Below, one piece after another: positions 55,207 through 63,740 of a stretch of DNA of 64,000 nucleotides (its first letter is position 1; each line of letters begins with the position of its first letter). The notes beneath the pieces are model-generated. The model saw only the letters and a list, made by a program, of their open reading frames with translations, was not told the DNA's origin and did no database searches. The DNA lies in the NCBI RefSeq assembly GCF_937468385.1, contig NZ_CALBWS010000010.1, positions 59,844 to 123,843 of the forward strand. The letters are read 5' to 3'. The DNA is from Neobacillus rhizosphaerae (lineage in GTDB: Bacteria; Bacillota; Bacilli; Bacillales; Cytobacillaceae). A program made the position numbers and the translations under genes.

Positions 55207-55302
55207 ATGAGCCAATATCGTGAAGAAATGAGCCATATCTATTGAATATGAGCCATTAACATAAAAAAATGAGCCAATATCACCGAAAAATGAGCCAATC
55301 AA
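55207..55302 (+). repeat. Five-copy ATGAGCC repeat array, about 21-bp period
   Basis: ATGAGCC(A)ATATC-type units begin at 55207, 55228, 55248, 55269 and 55290, spaced 21, 20, 21 and 21 bases. Only the first 7-13 bases of each unit are conserved; the remainder is A-rich and variable. The array fills most of the 340-base gap before the glycosyltransferase gene. A two-helical-turn period would place all copies on one face of DNA, as for a protein-binding array. Confidence 0.8.
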
Positions 55303-55453
55303 TTTTTCTAAAAGGAATCTGGTCATCGATGGAATGGAAATACACTCCTTCTCTTGTATTATTGTTGGTAATTACCCAAATGCAAGGGAATATACCAATA
55401 AATAATATAAAATAAGTAGTACTAAATCTCATAAGAAGGAGAGTTGTCTTCCT

Positions 55454-56806
55454 TTGAAAATAGAAACTAGAACCCCATTAAGACCTCCATCATTTCCGTT
55501 TCAAAGAGGATTTTATCTCCCTGTTTTAGGAAAATTCTGGCTCAGTCACGGACTAGCACTTACATGGATGGTGTTTTCTATTTATCTTTCAGTCCCTTGG
55601 GTAAAGGAATTGGGGGAAGTTGTAACGGTTCCTGTCGCCATTGTTCTCATTACAGGCATTGCTTATTTACCAGGATATTTAAATGCTTTCATGGTGGTCA
55701 GTCTCTTGTTTGATCGACAGCCAGCTTTTAAAACGCTTGATCCCAAAGAATCTTTAAGTATATTAATTGCTTGTTGGAATGAAGAGAAGGCGATTCCTGG
55801 GACCTTACAGCAATTAGCGAAACAAGACTATGAAGGATTGATGCGCATTTATGTCATTGATAATCATTCGACAGACGATACAGCAGAGGTTGCAAAACGG
55901 ATAGGAAACGAATTGGGACTCGATATTCACGTCCTTTTTGAGGAAACGCCTGGAAAACACCATGCCTTAAATAATGCTCTTTCATTTGTGGATACAAAAT
56001 ATGTCATTACGCTAGATGCCGATACATTACTACATCCTCAGGCCGTTCGTCGTTTAGTTGCTCGCATGGAATCCGCACCAGAAGAGGTATGTGCGGTAGC
56101 GGGAGCCGTTCTTGTTCGTAATAGCCGTGAAAACTGGTTAGCCAGACTTCAAGAATGGGATTACTTTTTAGGTATTGCCTCGATTAAACGTCTTCAAGGC
56201 TTGTATCAAGGGACCCTTGTCGCACAAGGAGCCTACAGTCTCTATCTAACAGATGTTATCAATGAGGTTGGTGGTTGGCCCGATGCTATCGGAGAAGATA
56301 TTGTCCTTACATGGGCGTTTTTAGAGAAAAACTATAAGGTCTTTTTTGAGCCAACTGCGATTGCCTTTACCGATGTACCAACGAAATTTAGTCACTTCGC
56401 CCGCCAACGCAGCCGCTGGGCAAGGGGAATGATTGAAGCGCTAAAACAAGTAAAACCGTGGGCACAGCCTAGGATTTTCACTCGTTATTTAACAGGCTCG
56501 AACCTAGTGATGCCATTCCTGGATTTTGTTTACACATTTGCATGGATCCCAGGACTCATCTTGAGCTTTTTTGGTATCTTCTGGATCGTCGGAGCTCATA
56601 CTCTACTCGTTTTACCTCTAGCATTGCTCTCCAATTATTTGCTTTATCGATACCAAAAAGGGGTTTTTCGTGAATTAGGATTGCATATTCGAAAAAATCG
56701 GATCGGATTTATCTTTTTTGTCTTGTGCTATCAATTAATCATGTCTCCTGTTTCAGTTTGGGGTTACGTGCAAGAATTCATGCAGCGTCAAAGGGTATGG
56801 AAATGA
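55454..56806 (+). CDS. Family 2 glycosyltransferase (processive, IcaA/BcsA-like membrane enzyme)
   Basis: A 450-residue membrane GT2. N-terminal helices (LALTWMVFSIYLSVPW; VPVAIVLITGIAYLPGYL) precede the catalytic domain, which has LIACWNEEKAIPGTL, YVIDNHSTDDTAEV, the DxD motif TLDADTLLHP, the acceptor-side Asp in IGEDIVLTW and the QRSRWARG (QxxRW) motif of processive synthases. Three or more C-terminal helices follow. It could extrude a beta-linked polysaccharide such as poly-N-acetylglucosamine. No deacetylase or export partners are adjacent. TTG start 10 bases after AAGGAGAG. Confidence 0.88.
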   Translation: MKIETRTPLRPPSFPFQRGFYLPVLGKFWLSHGLALTWMVFSIYLSVPWVKELGEVVTVPVAIVLITGIAYLPGYLNAFMVVSLLFDRQPAFKTLDPKESLSILIACWNEEKAIPGTLQQLAKQDYEGLMRIYVIDNHSTDDTAEVAKRIGNELGLDIHVLFEETPGKHHALNNALSFVDTKYVITLDADTLLHPQAVRRLVARMESAPEEVCAVAGAVLVRNSRENWLARLQEWDYFLGIASIKRLQGLYQGTLVAQGAYSLYLTDVINEVGGWPDAIGEDIVLTWAFLEKNYKVFFEPTAIAFTDVPTKFSHFARQRSRWARGMIEALKQVKPWAQPRIFTRYLTGSNLVMPFLDFVYTFAWIPGLILSFFGIFWIVGAHTLLVLPLALLSNYLLYRYQKGVFRELGLHIRKNRIGFIFFVLCYQLIMSPVSVWGYVQEFMQRQRVWK

Positions 56807-56890
56807 ATCTGTTAAGTGGGAAGTCGAAGCCTATTATGGAAAAACCTAAAAAATATGAACTCATCAAATGGATGGGTTCTTTAAATTAAA

Positions 56891-57649
56891 TTACTTCATT
56901 TTACAAAGATACAACACTGTTTCATAATCAAAAATTACCCTTCCATTTTTATTGTGTTTATCGAATAGAAGTTTAAATTCTGAAATCATGGTACTAAATA
57001 TTGTTTTTTCCTCACTGGGAATATATGAATAAGATATTAAATCCCCTTGTAGTCGCTCAAAATTAAATATCTGAGGATTATCGAATACCTCTTTGTAAAT
57101 TGTTTTTGAATCAACGACATCTGACAAATTTGTATGAAGTGGTTTACTTACATCACTCTCAGAATATTTGCTAATTAATTCTGCGTATCTATTCATAAAT
57201 TCACTGCCGAGTTTTCTTCTGTTATTTATAATTACTACGAACCCATCAGGCTTCAATATTCTAAGAAATTCTTTTTTTGTTGTTTCTGGTTCAAACCAAT
57301 GAAATGCTTGTCCGCAAACAATTACGTCTATTGATTCCGATTCTAATTTCGTACATTCAGAAGAAGCATCTATGGAATAAAAATTCGTATAGTTATATAA
57401 ATACCTTTCTCCTGCTCTCCTCATATCCTCATTAGGCTCTACACCATATACTTTATTTCCATTGTCCAAAAATAATTTGGAAGAAATACCAGTTCCTGAG
57501 CCTATGTCAGCAATAATAGATTCTTTTGTAAAACTTGTATTGGTGTTTAAAAATTTTATTATATTATTTGGATAGTTAGGTCTATATTTTCCGTAATTTT
57601 CTACACGATTACTAAATCTCCCTTTAGGATTAAATTCCGATAAGTCCAT
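56891..57649 (-). CDS. SAM-dependent class I methyltransferase
   Basis: About 252 residues. Motif I ADIGSGTGISSKLFL, acidic end of strand 2 in VYGVEPNEDMR and IDVIVCGQAFHWFEPE, the last typical of Methyltransf_11/UbiE-like enzymes acting on small molecules. The N-terminal GRFSNRVENYGKYRPNYP is also a hallmark of this subgroup. ATG 57649 follows AGGGGTGGACAAT; an in-frame start at 57694 is poorer. Substrate unknown. Confidence 0.85.
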   Translation of the reverse strand: MDLSEFNPKGRFSNRVENYGKYRPNYPNNIIKFLNTNTSFTKESIIADIGSGTGISSKLFLDNGNKVYGVEPNEDMRRAGERYLYNYTNFYSIDASSECTKLESESIDVIVCGQAFHWFEPETTKKEFLRILKPDGFVVIINNRRKLGSEFMNRYAELISKYSESDVSKPLHTNLSDVVDSKTIYKEVFDNPQIFNFERLQGDLISYSYIPSEEKTIFSTMISEFKLLFDKHNKNGRVIFDYETVLYLCKMK

Positions 57650-57788
57650 ATTGTCCACCCCTAAATTACTATATCTAATTAACTTGACACGCAATTTTAT
57701 ACAAGTGTGTACTAAATTATAGTGTATCTATATGATAATTATAACATTAATTCCATAAATATAAGTTTTTGGCATTTAGTTAATAGAT

Positions 57789-57846
57789 GGTCGTTGCGGC
57801 GACTTTTTTCTTGTTCAGCTAACGTGGCAGAATAGTTAAATAAAAA
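57789..57846 (+). repeat. Dispersed ~90-bp repeat, copy A (partial)
   Basis: Contains the GTTGCGGCGAC hairpin part, TTTTTTCTTGTTC, CTAACGTGGCAG and ATAGTTAAA blocks shared with copies at 58241, 61201, 61795, 62563, 63415 and 63741. It lies before the 57897 gene. Confidence 0.65.
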
Positions 57847-57896
57847 GCACTATAATTTTTAGTTAAATAACAATGGGAAAGTAGGTACAATTTATC

Positions 57897-58205
57897 GTGA
57901 AGGTAATTACGTTATGTGGTTCTACTAAGTTTAAAGAACAATTTGAAAAAGCAAATGCATATCTCACATTACAAGGTAACATAGTGATCAGTCTCGGTTT
58001 CTTTGAACAGAGTGAAGGTATAGTGATTACACAAGAACAGGTAAATTTATTTAAGAAAATTCATTATCGAAAAATTGATATGTCAGATGAAATTTTTGTT
58101 ATCGATGTAAATGGCTACATTGGAAACAGCACAAGGAAAGAAATTGAATATGCTAAAAGTAATGGGAAAACAATACGATACTTCTCTCAAAGTGAGATCG
58201 GTTAA
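57897..58205 (+). CDS. Nucleoside 2-deoxyribosyltransferase-like / DUF4406-type small protein
   Basis: A 102-residue Rossmann-like protein. VITLCGSTKFKEQFEKANAY, then LFKKIHYRKIDMSDEIFVID and GNSTRKEIEYAKSNGKTI are the nucleotide-binding and catalytic-edge blocks of nucleoside deoxyribosyltransferase-like proteins common in phages and Firmicutes. It may act on a nucleotide, but the catalytic Glu assignment is uncertain. GTG start. Confidence 0.75.
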   Translation: MKVITLCGSTKFKEQFEKANAYLTLQGNIVISLGFFEQSEGIVITQEQVNLFKKIHYRKIDMSDEIFVIDVNGYIGNSTRKEIEYAKSNGKTIRYFSQSEIG

Positions 58206-58211
58206 TCAATT

Positions 58212-58247
58212 CCTGTTACTATGCTAACGCCTGTTACTATGCTAACG
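58212..58247 (+). repeat. Perfect 18-bp tandem duplication
   Basis: CCTGTTACTATGCTAACG occurs twice in direct succession (58212-58229 and 58230-58247), directly in front of copy B of the dispersed repeat. Confidence 0.9.
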
Positions 58248-58330
58248 GGGTGCTTTTCTTAAAGATTAGGCTGCTTAAAATGCAGTCTTTTTCTTATTCG
58301 AATAACGGGTCAGTTTAGTCAAAATAGGGT
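58241..58330 (+). repeat. Dispersed repeat, copy B
   Basis: Shares GCTAACGGGGTGC at the left, a GCTGC...GCAGTC hairpin with T run, TAACGGGTCAG and TTTAGTCAAAATAGG with the other copies. It lies before the AraC-GyrI pseudogene. Confidence 0.6.
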
Positions 58331-58409
58331 TAATCCTACATAATTGTGCACAAAATGTCGGATGGATAGATTCAACTCCTGCTATTCTATTGATGAAGGG
58401 GGTCATATA

Positions 58410-59289
58410 ATGGATTTGCTTAAGAACATGAATGATGCAATGAAGTATATCGAGGAAAACCTTACTAACGAAATAGACTTCAAGGTGGTGGCAAGGTTAG
58501 CTCATTGTTCCGAATATCATTTTAAAAGGATGTTTTCTTTCCTTGCAGGTATTACGTTATCAGAATACATCCGCCGTAGACGACTTAGTTTGGCAGCATT
58601 AGAGCTTAATAATAGTAACATAAAAATAATTGATGTTGCGATTAAATATGGATACAATTCACCGGACTCTTTTACTAGAGCTTTTCATAATTTACATGGT
58701 GTAACACCGTCAGAAGCAAGAAATAATGGCCAGCAATTAAAAGCCTATCCACTAATGACCTTTCAATTATCAATTAGAGGAGGAAATGAAATGAATTATC
58801 GAATTGAACAAAAAGAGGCATTTAACATAGTTGGTATCATGAAAAGAGTTCCAATTATTTTTGAAGGAGATAACCCGGAAATTACAGTGATGTGGAAATC
58901 TTTGACTATGGAGAAAATAGATCAATTAAAAAAACTCTCTAATGTTGAACCCAAAGGGATGATTCAAGCATCTTCAAACTTTTCGGAAGGACGTATGGAA
59001 GAAAAAGGAGAGCTTGATCAGTATATAGGAGTGGCAACAACACAAGAATGCCCTGAAAACTTTTCAAAACTTGAAGTTCCTGCCTTAAACATGGGCGATA
59101 TTCGAAACAACAGGACATTTTCCTAGTACACTACAGGAAACTTGGGGAAGGATTTATTCTGAGTGGTTTCCATCTTCCAACTATCAAGTAACAGAAGGAC
59201 CCGAAATCTTGTCGATTAAAAGTAAAGATTTAACTTCACCATCAGTAAAAAGCGAAATTTGGATTCCAGTTTTGAAAAAATTAAATTAA
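58410..59289 (+). pseudogene. AraC-type regulator with GyrI-like domain, frameshifted
   Basis: ATG 58410 after GAAGGGGGTC begins an AraC regulator with an N-terminal pair of helix-turn-helix units ([40 protein letters not shown]) followed by a GyrI-like ligand-binding domain ([20 protein letters not shown]). At about 59090 the frame breaks: it runs on only to a TAG near 59126. The expected GyrI tail [20 protein letters not shown] and ...[11 protein letters not shown] continues in another frame to TAA 59287-59289. One extra base or two missing bases explain it. In the family the GyrI part binds drugs or small ligands, so the truncated product would lack a complete pocket. Confidence 0.75.
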
Positions 59290-59307
59290 ATTTGAAATAT
59301 ATTTACT

Positions 59308-59334
59308 AAGCTGTTTCGGCAGCTCTTTTTTTTT
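59308..59334 (+). terminator. Terminator after the AraC-GyrI pseudogene
   Basis: AGCTG-TTTCGG-CAGCT hairpin followed by a long T run. A second similar hairpin lies at 59405-59431 (AGCTGCC / GGTAGCT plus TTTTTT). The remaining sequence up to the kinase gene at 59635 is AT-rich and probably holds its promoter. Confidence 0.7.
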
Positions 59335-59634
59335 CTATTCTTAACAAACTGGATGATTGTGAATGAATACACTTAAAGTAACGGGTTGCATTACTTGAAG
59401 ACTCAGCTGCCAATCGTAGGTAGCTTTTTTATATTGACGGGGATGAAAAGGGAAAAATGCAGCACGTAGTATTTTTTACAAGATTTCATTCATTAATTTA
59501 TATTAATAAATTATGAATATTGAATTAACAAATTCGTAAGATTTCGATAATTTATTGTTTGTAGATTTAACTTTTGTTAGTGTAATTACAAAAGTGGAAA
59601 ATTTTATATTTTATTTATCCTGAAGGGGCTAAAA

Positions 59635-61074
59635 ATGAAAATTAGGTTTCTTTATCAATTAGTTATAAGTCATTTAGGTGTTATTCTTGTTGCCTTTTTA
59701 TTACTCAGTATTTTTTTTTCCTATTATATTGAATCGTTTGTTTATCAGAATAAATCCAAGGAATTAATATCGTATGGCAAAAATATCTTGGTTTCGTTGG
59801 AGAATAATGATTATGGTCCCGAAGTAGTATTAAATCAGTATGGCGAGGTTTTAGCTGGTAGAAATATAAGTTTTTCTCTATTTGATAAAGATGGGAATAT
59901 CCTTTACCCGACAGGATTCCCTGTTCCAGATGTAAAATTAACCGATGTTGCCCTAGAAAAAATCACTGGAGGCTCACCTCTTGTGGTTAGGGATAGGATT
60001 AAAGGATCTAAGCACGAAGTGACCCTTGTTGCATTACCTTACTTAATAAATGACAGGTTAGCAGGAGGAATATTACTTACTTCACCAATAAGTGGATCTA
60101 ACGTGATGATTAGTCAAATTAATCATTATTTGATTTATGCCATTCTTATTGCCTTAGCTGTATCTTTGTTATTAAGTTGGTTATTATCGAGAATTCACGT
60201 AAATAGAATTAAACGGATACAAAAAGCGACATCTATTGTTTCATCCGGTGATTATTCAGTGAAAATACCTGCATCCCACTTTGATGATGAGATACAGGAA
60301 CTAGGAAATGACTTTAACATAATGGTGGATAAAATTAATCGATCAATGGAAGAAATCAGTTCCTTAGAAAGCAGACGAAGGCAATTTATGTCTGACGTTT
60401 CACACGAATTAAAAACTCCACTCACTACTATCTATGGAGTATTAGAAGGGTTGAATCATAATATGATTCCTGAAAAAGAAAGACAAAATGGGATTGCACT
60501 TGTTACAAAAGAAGCGAAAAGATTAATACGTCTCATTAATGAAAATTTAGACTATGATAAAATCAGGTCTGACCAAATTCTGCTATTTATTCAAGAAATT
60601 CAAGTGCTAGAGATAATTGAGGTTATTAAAGAGCAATTATATATTCAAGCAGCAGAAAAAAATATTGAGATACTTATTCAAGCTGATGAACAATTGATAA
60701 TTTTTGCTGATTATGACAGGCTATTACAAATTCTCATTAATATCGTAAAAAATAGTATCCAGTTTACAACCGATGGAACAATTTATATTCGAGGGAAAGA
60801 AAATGAACAGGAGACAATAATAGAGGTTGAAGATACTGGAATTGGAATTGAAGAAAGTGAAGTGGAAAATATCTGGCGTAGATTTTATAAAGCCGATGTT
60901 TCTAGAACCAATAATCCCTTTGGAGAATTTGGACTGGGTTTGTCCATTGTTAAGAAACTAGTAGAACTCCATAATGGTAAAATTGAGGTTTTTAGTGTTA
61001 AGAATAAGGGCACAAAATTTATTCTAAGATTCCCCAAAACAAAGGACGATTTGACGGACAGTTTTTTAGCATAA
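59635..61074 (+). CDS. Orphan HAMP sensor histidine kinase
   Basis: A 479-residue kinase: first helix near residues 9-31, an extracytoplasmic sensor of about 125 residues, second helix (LIYAILIALAVSLLLSWLL), HAMP (IKRIQKATSIVSSGDYSVKI), HisKA SDVSHELKTPLTTIYG and HATPase (NIVKNSIQFTTDG, DTGIGIEE, RRFYKADVSR, GLGLSIVKKL). No response regulator gene is next to it, although most relatives of this type are encoded after one. GAAGGGGCTAAAA precedes the ATG. Signal unknown. Confidence 0.92.
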   Translation: MKIRFLYQLVISHLGVILVAFLLLSIFFSYYIESFVYQNKSKELISYGKNILVSLENNDYGPEVVLNQYGEVLAGRNISFSLFDKDGNILYPTGFPVPDVKLTDVALEKITGGSPLVVRDRIKGSKHEVTLVALPYLINDRLAGGILLTSPISGSNVMISQINHYLIYAILIALAVSLLLSWLLSRIHVNRIKRIQKATSIVSSGDYSVKIPASHFDDEIQELGNDFNIMVDKINRSMEEISSLESRRRQFMSDVSHELKTPLTTIYGVLEGLNHNMIPEKERQNGIALVTKEAKRLIRLINENLDYDKIRSDQILLFIQEIQVLEIIEVIKEQLYIQAAEKNIEILIQADEQLIIFADYDRLLQILINIVKNSIQFTTDGTIYIRGKENEQETIIEVEDTGIGIEESEVENIWRRFYKADVSRTNNPFGEFGLGLSIVKKLVELHNGKIEVFSVKNKGTKFILRFPKTKDDLTDSFLA

Positions 61075-61088
61075 TTTGATAGTCGGCT

Positions 61089-61124
61089 AAAAAAGACTGA
61101 GGATCACTTCTTGGTCTTTTCTCA
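61089..61124 (+). terminator. Probable terminator after the orphan kinase
   Basis: AAAAGAC pairs with GTCTTTT around a 16-base loop, with a short T-rich tail. Confidence 0.6.
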
Positions 61125-61200
61125 TCTTGCTGTAATTATTTGATTAGCACGGGTTAGAGGTTTATAAAATCCATCGCCGTGTATATTGTGAAGAAATGTA

Positions 61201-61293
61201 AACTATCGTGGTGCTTGAGTTTAAGAAAGGGTTGCTGCGGCGATCCTTTTTTCTTGTTTCATTAACGGTCAGGTTACTTAAAAAAGGAAAATG
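61201..61293 (+). repeat. Dispersed repeat, copy D (most complete)
   Basis: Reads AACTATCGTGGTGC, GAGTTTAAGA, the GTTGCTGCGGCGATCC hairpin region with TTTTTTCTTGTT, TTAACGGTCAGGTTACTT and AAAAAGGAAAATG. It is 61 bases upstream of the DUF4304 gene. Confidence 0.7.
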
Positions 61294-61353
61294 TTTATAC
61301 TAGGGAGAATCTATACGGGAATAAGTAAAATTTTATGAATCGAGGTTTAAAAA

Positions 61354-61761
61354 ATGTCAGTTGAAAGAGATAGTATGGTTTTTTCTTTAAAGAAAGTAGT
61401 AATACCTATCCTTAGAGAGACAGGATTTACAGGTTCGTTTCCACATTTTCGACGAATCAAAGAAAATAAAATTGACCTTCTAACGTTTCAATTTGACAGA
61501 TATGGCGGGGGATTTGTTATTGAAGTGGCAGTTTGTTCTCCAGATGGTGTGAACCATCATTGGGGTGAAAAAGTTCCGCCGAATAAAGTTACTGCCTACG
61601 ACTTAAACAACAGACCGAGACTTAATGGTGGAGAGTGGTTTAGGTATGATGCCCCTGGTTCCGATGACCATATATTTGATGTAATTGCAAATGAAGTCTT
61701 GAAATGTATCCCAGAAGCGGAAGATTATTGGGATACAATTAAAATTAAGGGCTTGAAATAG
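61354..61761 (+). CDS. DUF4304 family protein (immunity-like)
   Basis: A 135-residue protein with the DUF4304 pattern: LKKVVIPILRETGFTGSFPH, FRRIKENKIDLLTFQFDRYG and GGEWFRYDAP. The family occurs in polymorphic-toxin immunity neighbourhoods, but no reaction or toxin partner is known here. GAGG lies upstream of the ATG. It is flanked by dispersed-repeat copies on both sides. Confidence 0.8.
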   Translation: MSVERDSMVFSLKKVVIPILRETGFTGSFPHFRRIKENKIDLLTFQFDRYGGGFVIEVAVCSPDGVNHHWGEKVPPNKVTAYDLNNRPRLNGGEWFRYDAPGSDDHIFDVIANEVLKCIPEAEDYWDTIKIKGLK

Positions 61762-61794
61762 TGGTTGTTCCTCACAATTAAACCCGTTCTTCTT

Positions 61795-61870
61795 CAACTA
61801 TAGGGTGCATTCTTTTGACAAGGGATGTATTTTTCTTATTGAAGTAAAGGGGCAGGCTAGTTAAAGTACG
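61795..61870 (+). repeat. Dispersed repeat, copy E
   Basis: CAACTATAGGGTGC, TTTTTCTTATTGAAGTAAAGG, GGGCAGGCTAGTTAAAG. Lies between the DUF4304 and DUF3885 genes. Confidence 0.6.
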
Positions 61871-61905
61871 ATGGGTTTAATGAAGAAAATATAGGAGGTG
61901 CGGAA

Positions 61906-62544
61906 ATGAAATTAAGCCACTTTACGAATAAGAATTTCCCCAATTTAGAGCTTAAACCACCTTTGTTTTATAGTTGGGATATTGGTATACGTTTTGAACT
62001 AGGGGTGGAGTGGAAAAGAGAATATGATTATCCCGACAACCCTTATATACTGGGGTGTTATAAAAGGGCAATTACTTTATTCGAAGCCTTACATTCTCCA
62101 ACAGAGGAAATTTTTTTCGTGATGGATGTAAATGATTTTGATAAAGGGAAAAACATTAGACATCAGTTAAAGAACTTTTCTCGCTATGTTGAAAAATCAT
62201 TATTGTTTAGGCTGAAACATCAAGCAATGCCTTATATATTCCCAGATGATGATGAAGAATGTACATATAAAACTCATAGATTTTCTCTAAACTGCAAAAC
62301 ATCTGATTTTAAATACATTCCATTGTTAAAAGCAATTTGCAATCAAGACTTGGGGTTGAAACCAAGTATTTTCCATAGAGTTTACTTCATAAATATCAAT
62401 AAGAAAACTATCTTTCACGTTTACGATGACAGAGGCTGTGATTTATTAGCGACATCATCCGAAACTATTAGAGATATTTATGACAGATATAATGATTGGA
62501 TTTTAGATTACGATAGGAATGAAATAGACAAGGTGTTTAAATAA
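61906..62544 (+). CDS. DUF3885 family protein (immunity-like)
   Basis: A 212-residue protein matching DUF3885: PLFYSWDIGIRFELGV near the N-terminus, YKRAITLFEALHSPTEEIFF and the C-terminal RVYFININKKTIFHVYDDRG CDLLATS-type block (split here for length). DUF3885 proteins are found singly or as immunity candidates in Firmicutes. No toxin gene is visible. GGAGGTGCGGAA precedes the ATG. Confidence 0.82.
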   Translation: MKLSHFTNKNFPNLELKPPLFYSWDIGIRFELGVEWKREYDYPDNPYILGCYKRAITLFEALHSPTEEIFFVMDVNDFDKGKNIRHQLKNFSRYVEKSLLFRLKHQAMPYIFPDDDEECTYKTHRFSLNCKTSDFKYIPLLKAICNQDLGLKPSIFHRVYFININKKTIFHVYDDRGCDLLATSSETIRDIYDRYNDWILDYDRNEIDKVFK

Positions 62545-62562
62545 AGGAATATAGTTCTTCTT

Positions 62563-62659
62563 CTATTGTTAATGGGGTGCAAGATAGCAGAATAGTGACT
62601 GTTGCGGCAGCTTCTTTCTTCTTCAAGTAATGTGTGCAGATTACTTGAAGAAGGAAATG
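62563..62659 (+). repeat. Dispersed repeat, copy F
   Basis: TTAATGGGGTGCAAGA, the GTTGCGGCAGC hairpin part, TTTCTTCTTCAAGTAATG, GTGCAGATTACTTGAAGAAGG. Lies between the DUF3885 gene and the 62703 gene. Confidence 0.6.
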
Positions 62660-62702
62660 ATGGTGGAAACCTAGAAATTAAAGGAGACAAATTTAAGAGA
62701 TA

Positions 62703-63347
62703 ATGCGGTCAAAACGAAGGGATGGGAAGAGGTTGAATTACAATGAATTTAATAACCCTAAAAACTGGATTGGTGGTTTTTACGAACTTTCAATCGAGTT
62801 TGACCCTACTGGAGATAATAAGAGATTAAATCAAGCACTTATTGCATTACAAAATTTCAAATTATTCAATGGGTCATGGAAAGAACGACAGGACTTCCAA
62901 TCGCATTCAATTTCATTACCAATAAACATTGATGAAGACAGTATAAGTCAATTTTATGGGACTGTATCAATGACTGATGGATATACCTTGCCTTGTTTGA
63001 TTTCTTTAATAAGAGTCGAGGGTAAATCTGATTGGTTAGTTTTATCAATACCACAAGCCACACTCGAACAGTTCTACCCTTATAAATATCCACTTACAAA
63101 AAAACTCAATCCTTGGTTAGCTAAGGTTGATGAAATTCTTATAAGAATAGCTGAAACAATTTTTAACCATTCCCCTTTTGAATTGGCTATGATAGGGGAA
63201 GAAATTTCTGGCTATAGAAACCAAGGAGAAATTACTCTTGAAGATGTAAAAAAAATAACTTCTATTTTACCAATTCATTTACAAAAACGCCTAGGAATTC
63301 AAGGACAAGGGAAAGAACTAACAAACCAATTAAGGTTATTTAGCTAA
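62703..63347 (+). CDS. Hypothetical protein (immunity-like context)
   Basis: A 214-residue soluble protein (WIGGFYELSIEFDPTGDNKR near the N-terminus; TLPCLISLIRVEGKSDWLVL in the middle). I do not recognise the family. AAAGGAG lies 18 bases before ATG 62703; a TTG at 62736 preceded by GGGAAGAGG is an alternative start. It is flanked by dispersed-repeat copies F and G. Confidence 0.65.
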   Translation: MRSKRRDGKRLNYNEFNNPKNWIGGFYELSIEFDPTGDNKRLNQALIALQNFKLFNGSWKERQDFQSHSISLPINIDEDSISQFYGTVSMTDGYTLPCLISLIRVEGKSDWLVLSIPQATLEQFYPYKYPLTKKLNPWLAKVDEILIRIAETIFNHSPFELAMIGEEISGYRNQGEITLEDVKKITSILPIHLQKRLGIQGQGKELTNQLRLFS

Positions 63348-63414
63348 AAATTAACCCCTTGCCAATGTGCAAAAAAAACGAAATTAAATGAGATTGTGAA
63401 GAATTGTACTTAAA

Positions 63415-63450
63415 CTCTAACGGGCAGGATAGTTCAACAAGAATTTGGAA
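63415..63450 (+). repeat. Dispersed repeat, copy G (right end only)
   Basis: CTCTAACGGGCAGGATAGTT followed by CAACAAG, the conserved right end of the repeat. Lies before the 63491 gene. Confidence 0.55.
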
Positions 63451-63490
63451 TATAATTTGTAAATATAACTGATTTTGGGAGATGGTGTAG

Positions 63491-63724
63491 GTGGGGATTA
63501 AGGAGTTAATCAATTTCCTCAATAGACTGGAAGAGAGTAATATTTTTTATAAGCTAGATAAAGTAAGAAATGAAGCGATTATGGTTGAAATTACTGTTCC
63601 AGGTCAACGTTGGGAAGTAGAGTTTTTGGAGGACGGAACAGTTGAAATTGAAAAATTCATAAGTGACAGAGACTTTTACGATGCCAATGAGCTAGATACT
63701 TTATTTAAGGATTTTAGTGACTAA
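63491..63724 (+). CDS. Small hypothetical protein (immunity-like)
   Basis: 77 residues; IMVEITVPGQRWEVEFLEDG followed by TVEIEKFIS is a beta-rich block recurring in small proteins beside polymorphic-toxin immunity genes. GTG start with GGGAG upstream. No catalytic motif. Confidence 0.65.
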   Translation: MGIKELINFLNRLEESNIFYKLDKVRNEAIMVEITVPGQRWEVEFLEDGTVEIEKFISDRDFYDANELDTLFKDFSD

Positions 63725-63740
63725 TTACATATCGTTATAC

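Noticed and set aside
55207..55302. ATGAGCC repeats as a CRISPR array
   Set aside because: The period is only 20-21 bases with 7-13 conserved bases, leaving no room for spacers, and no cas genes are present.
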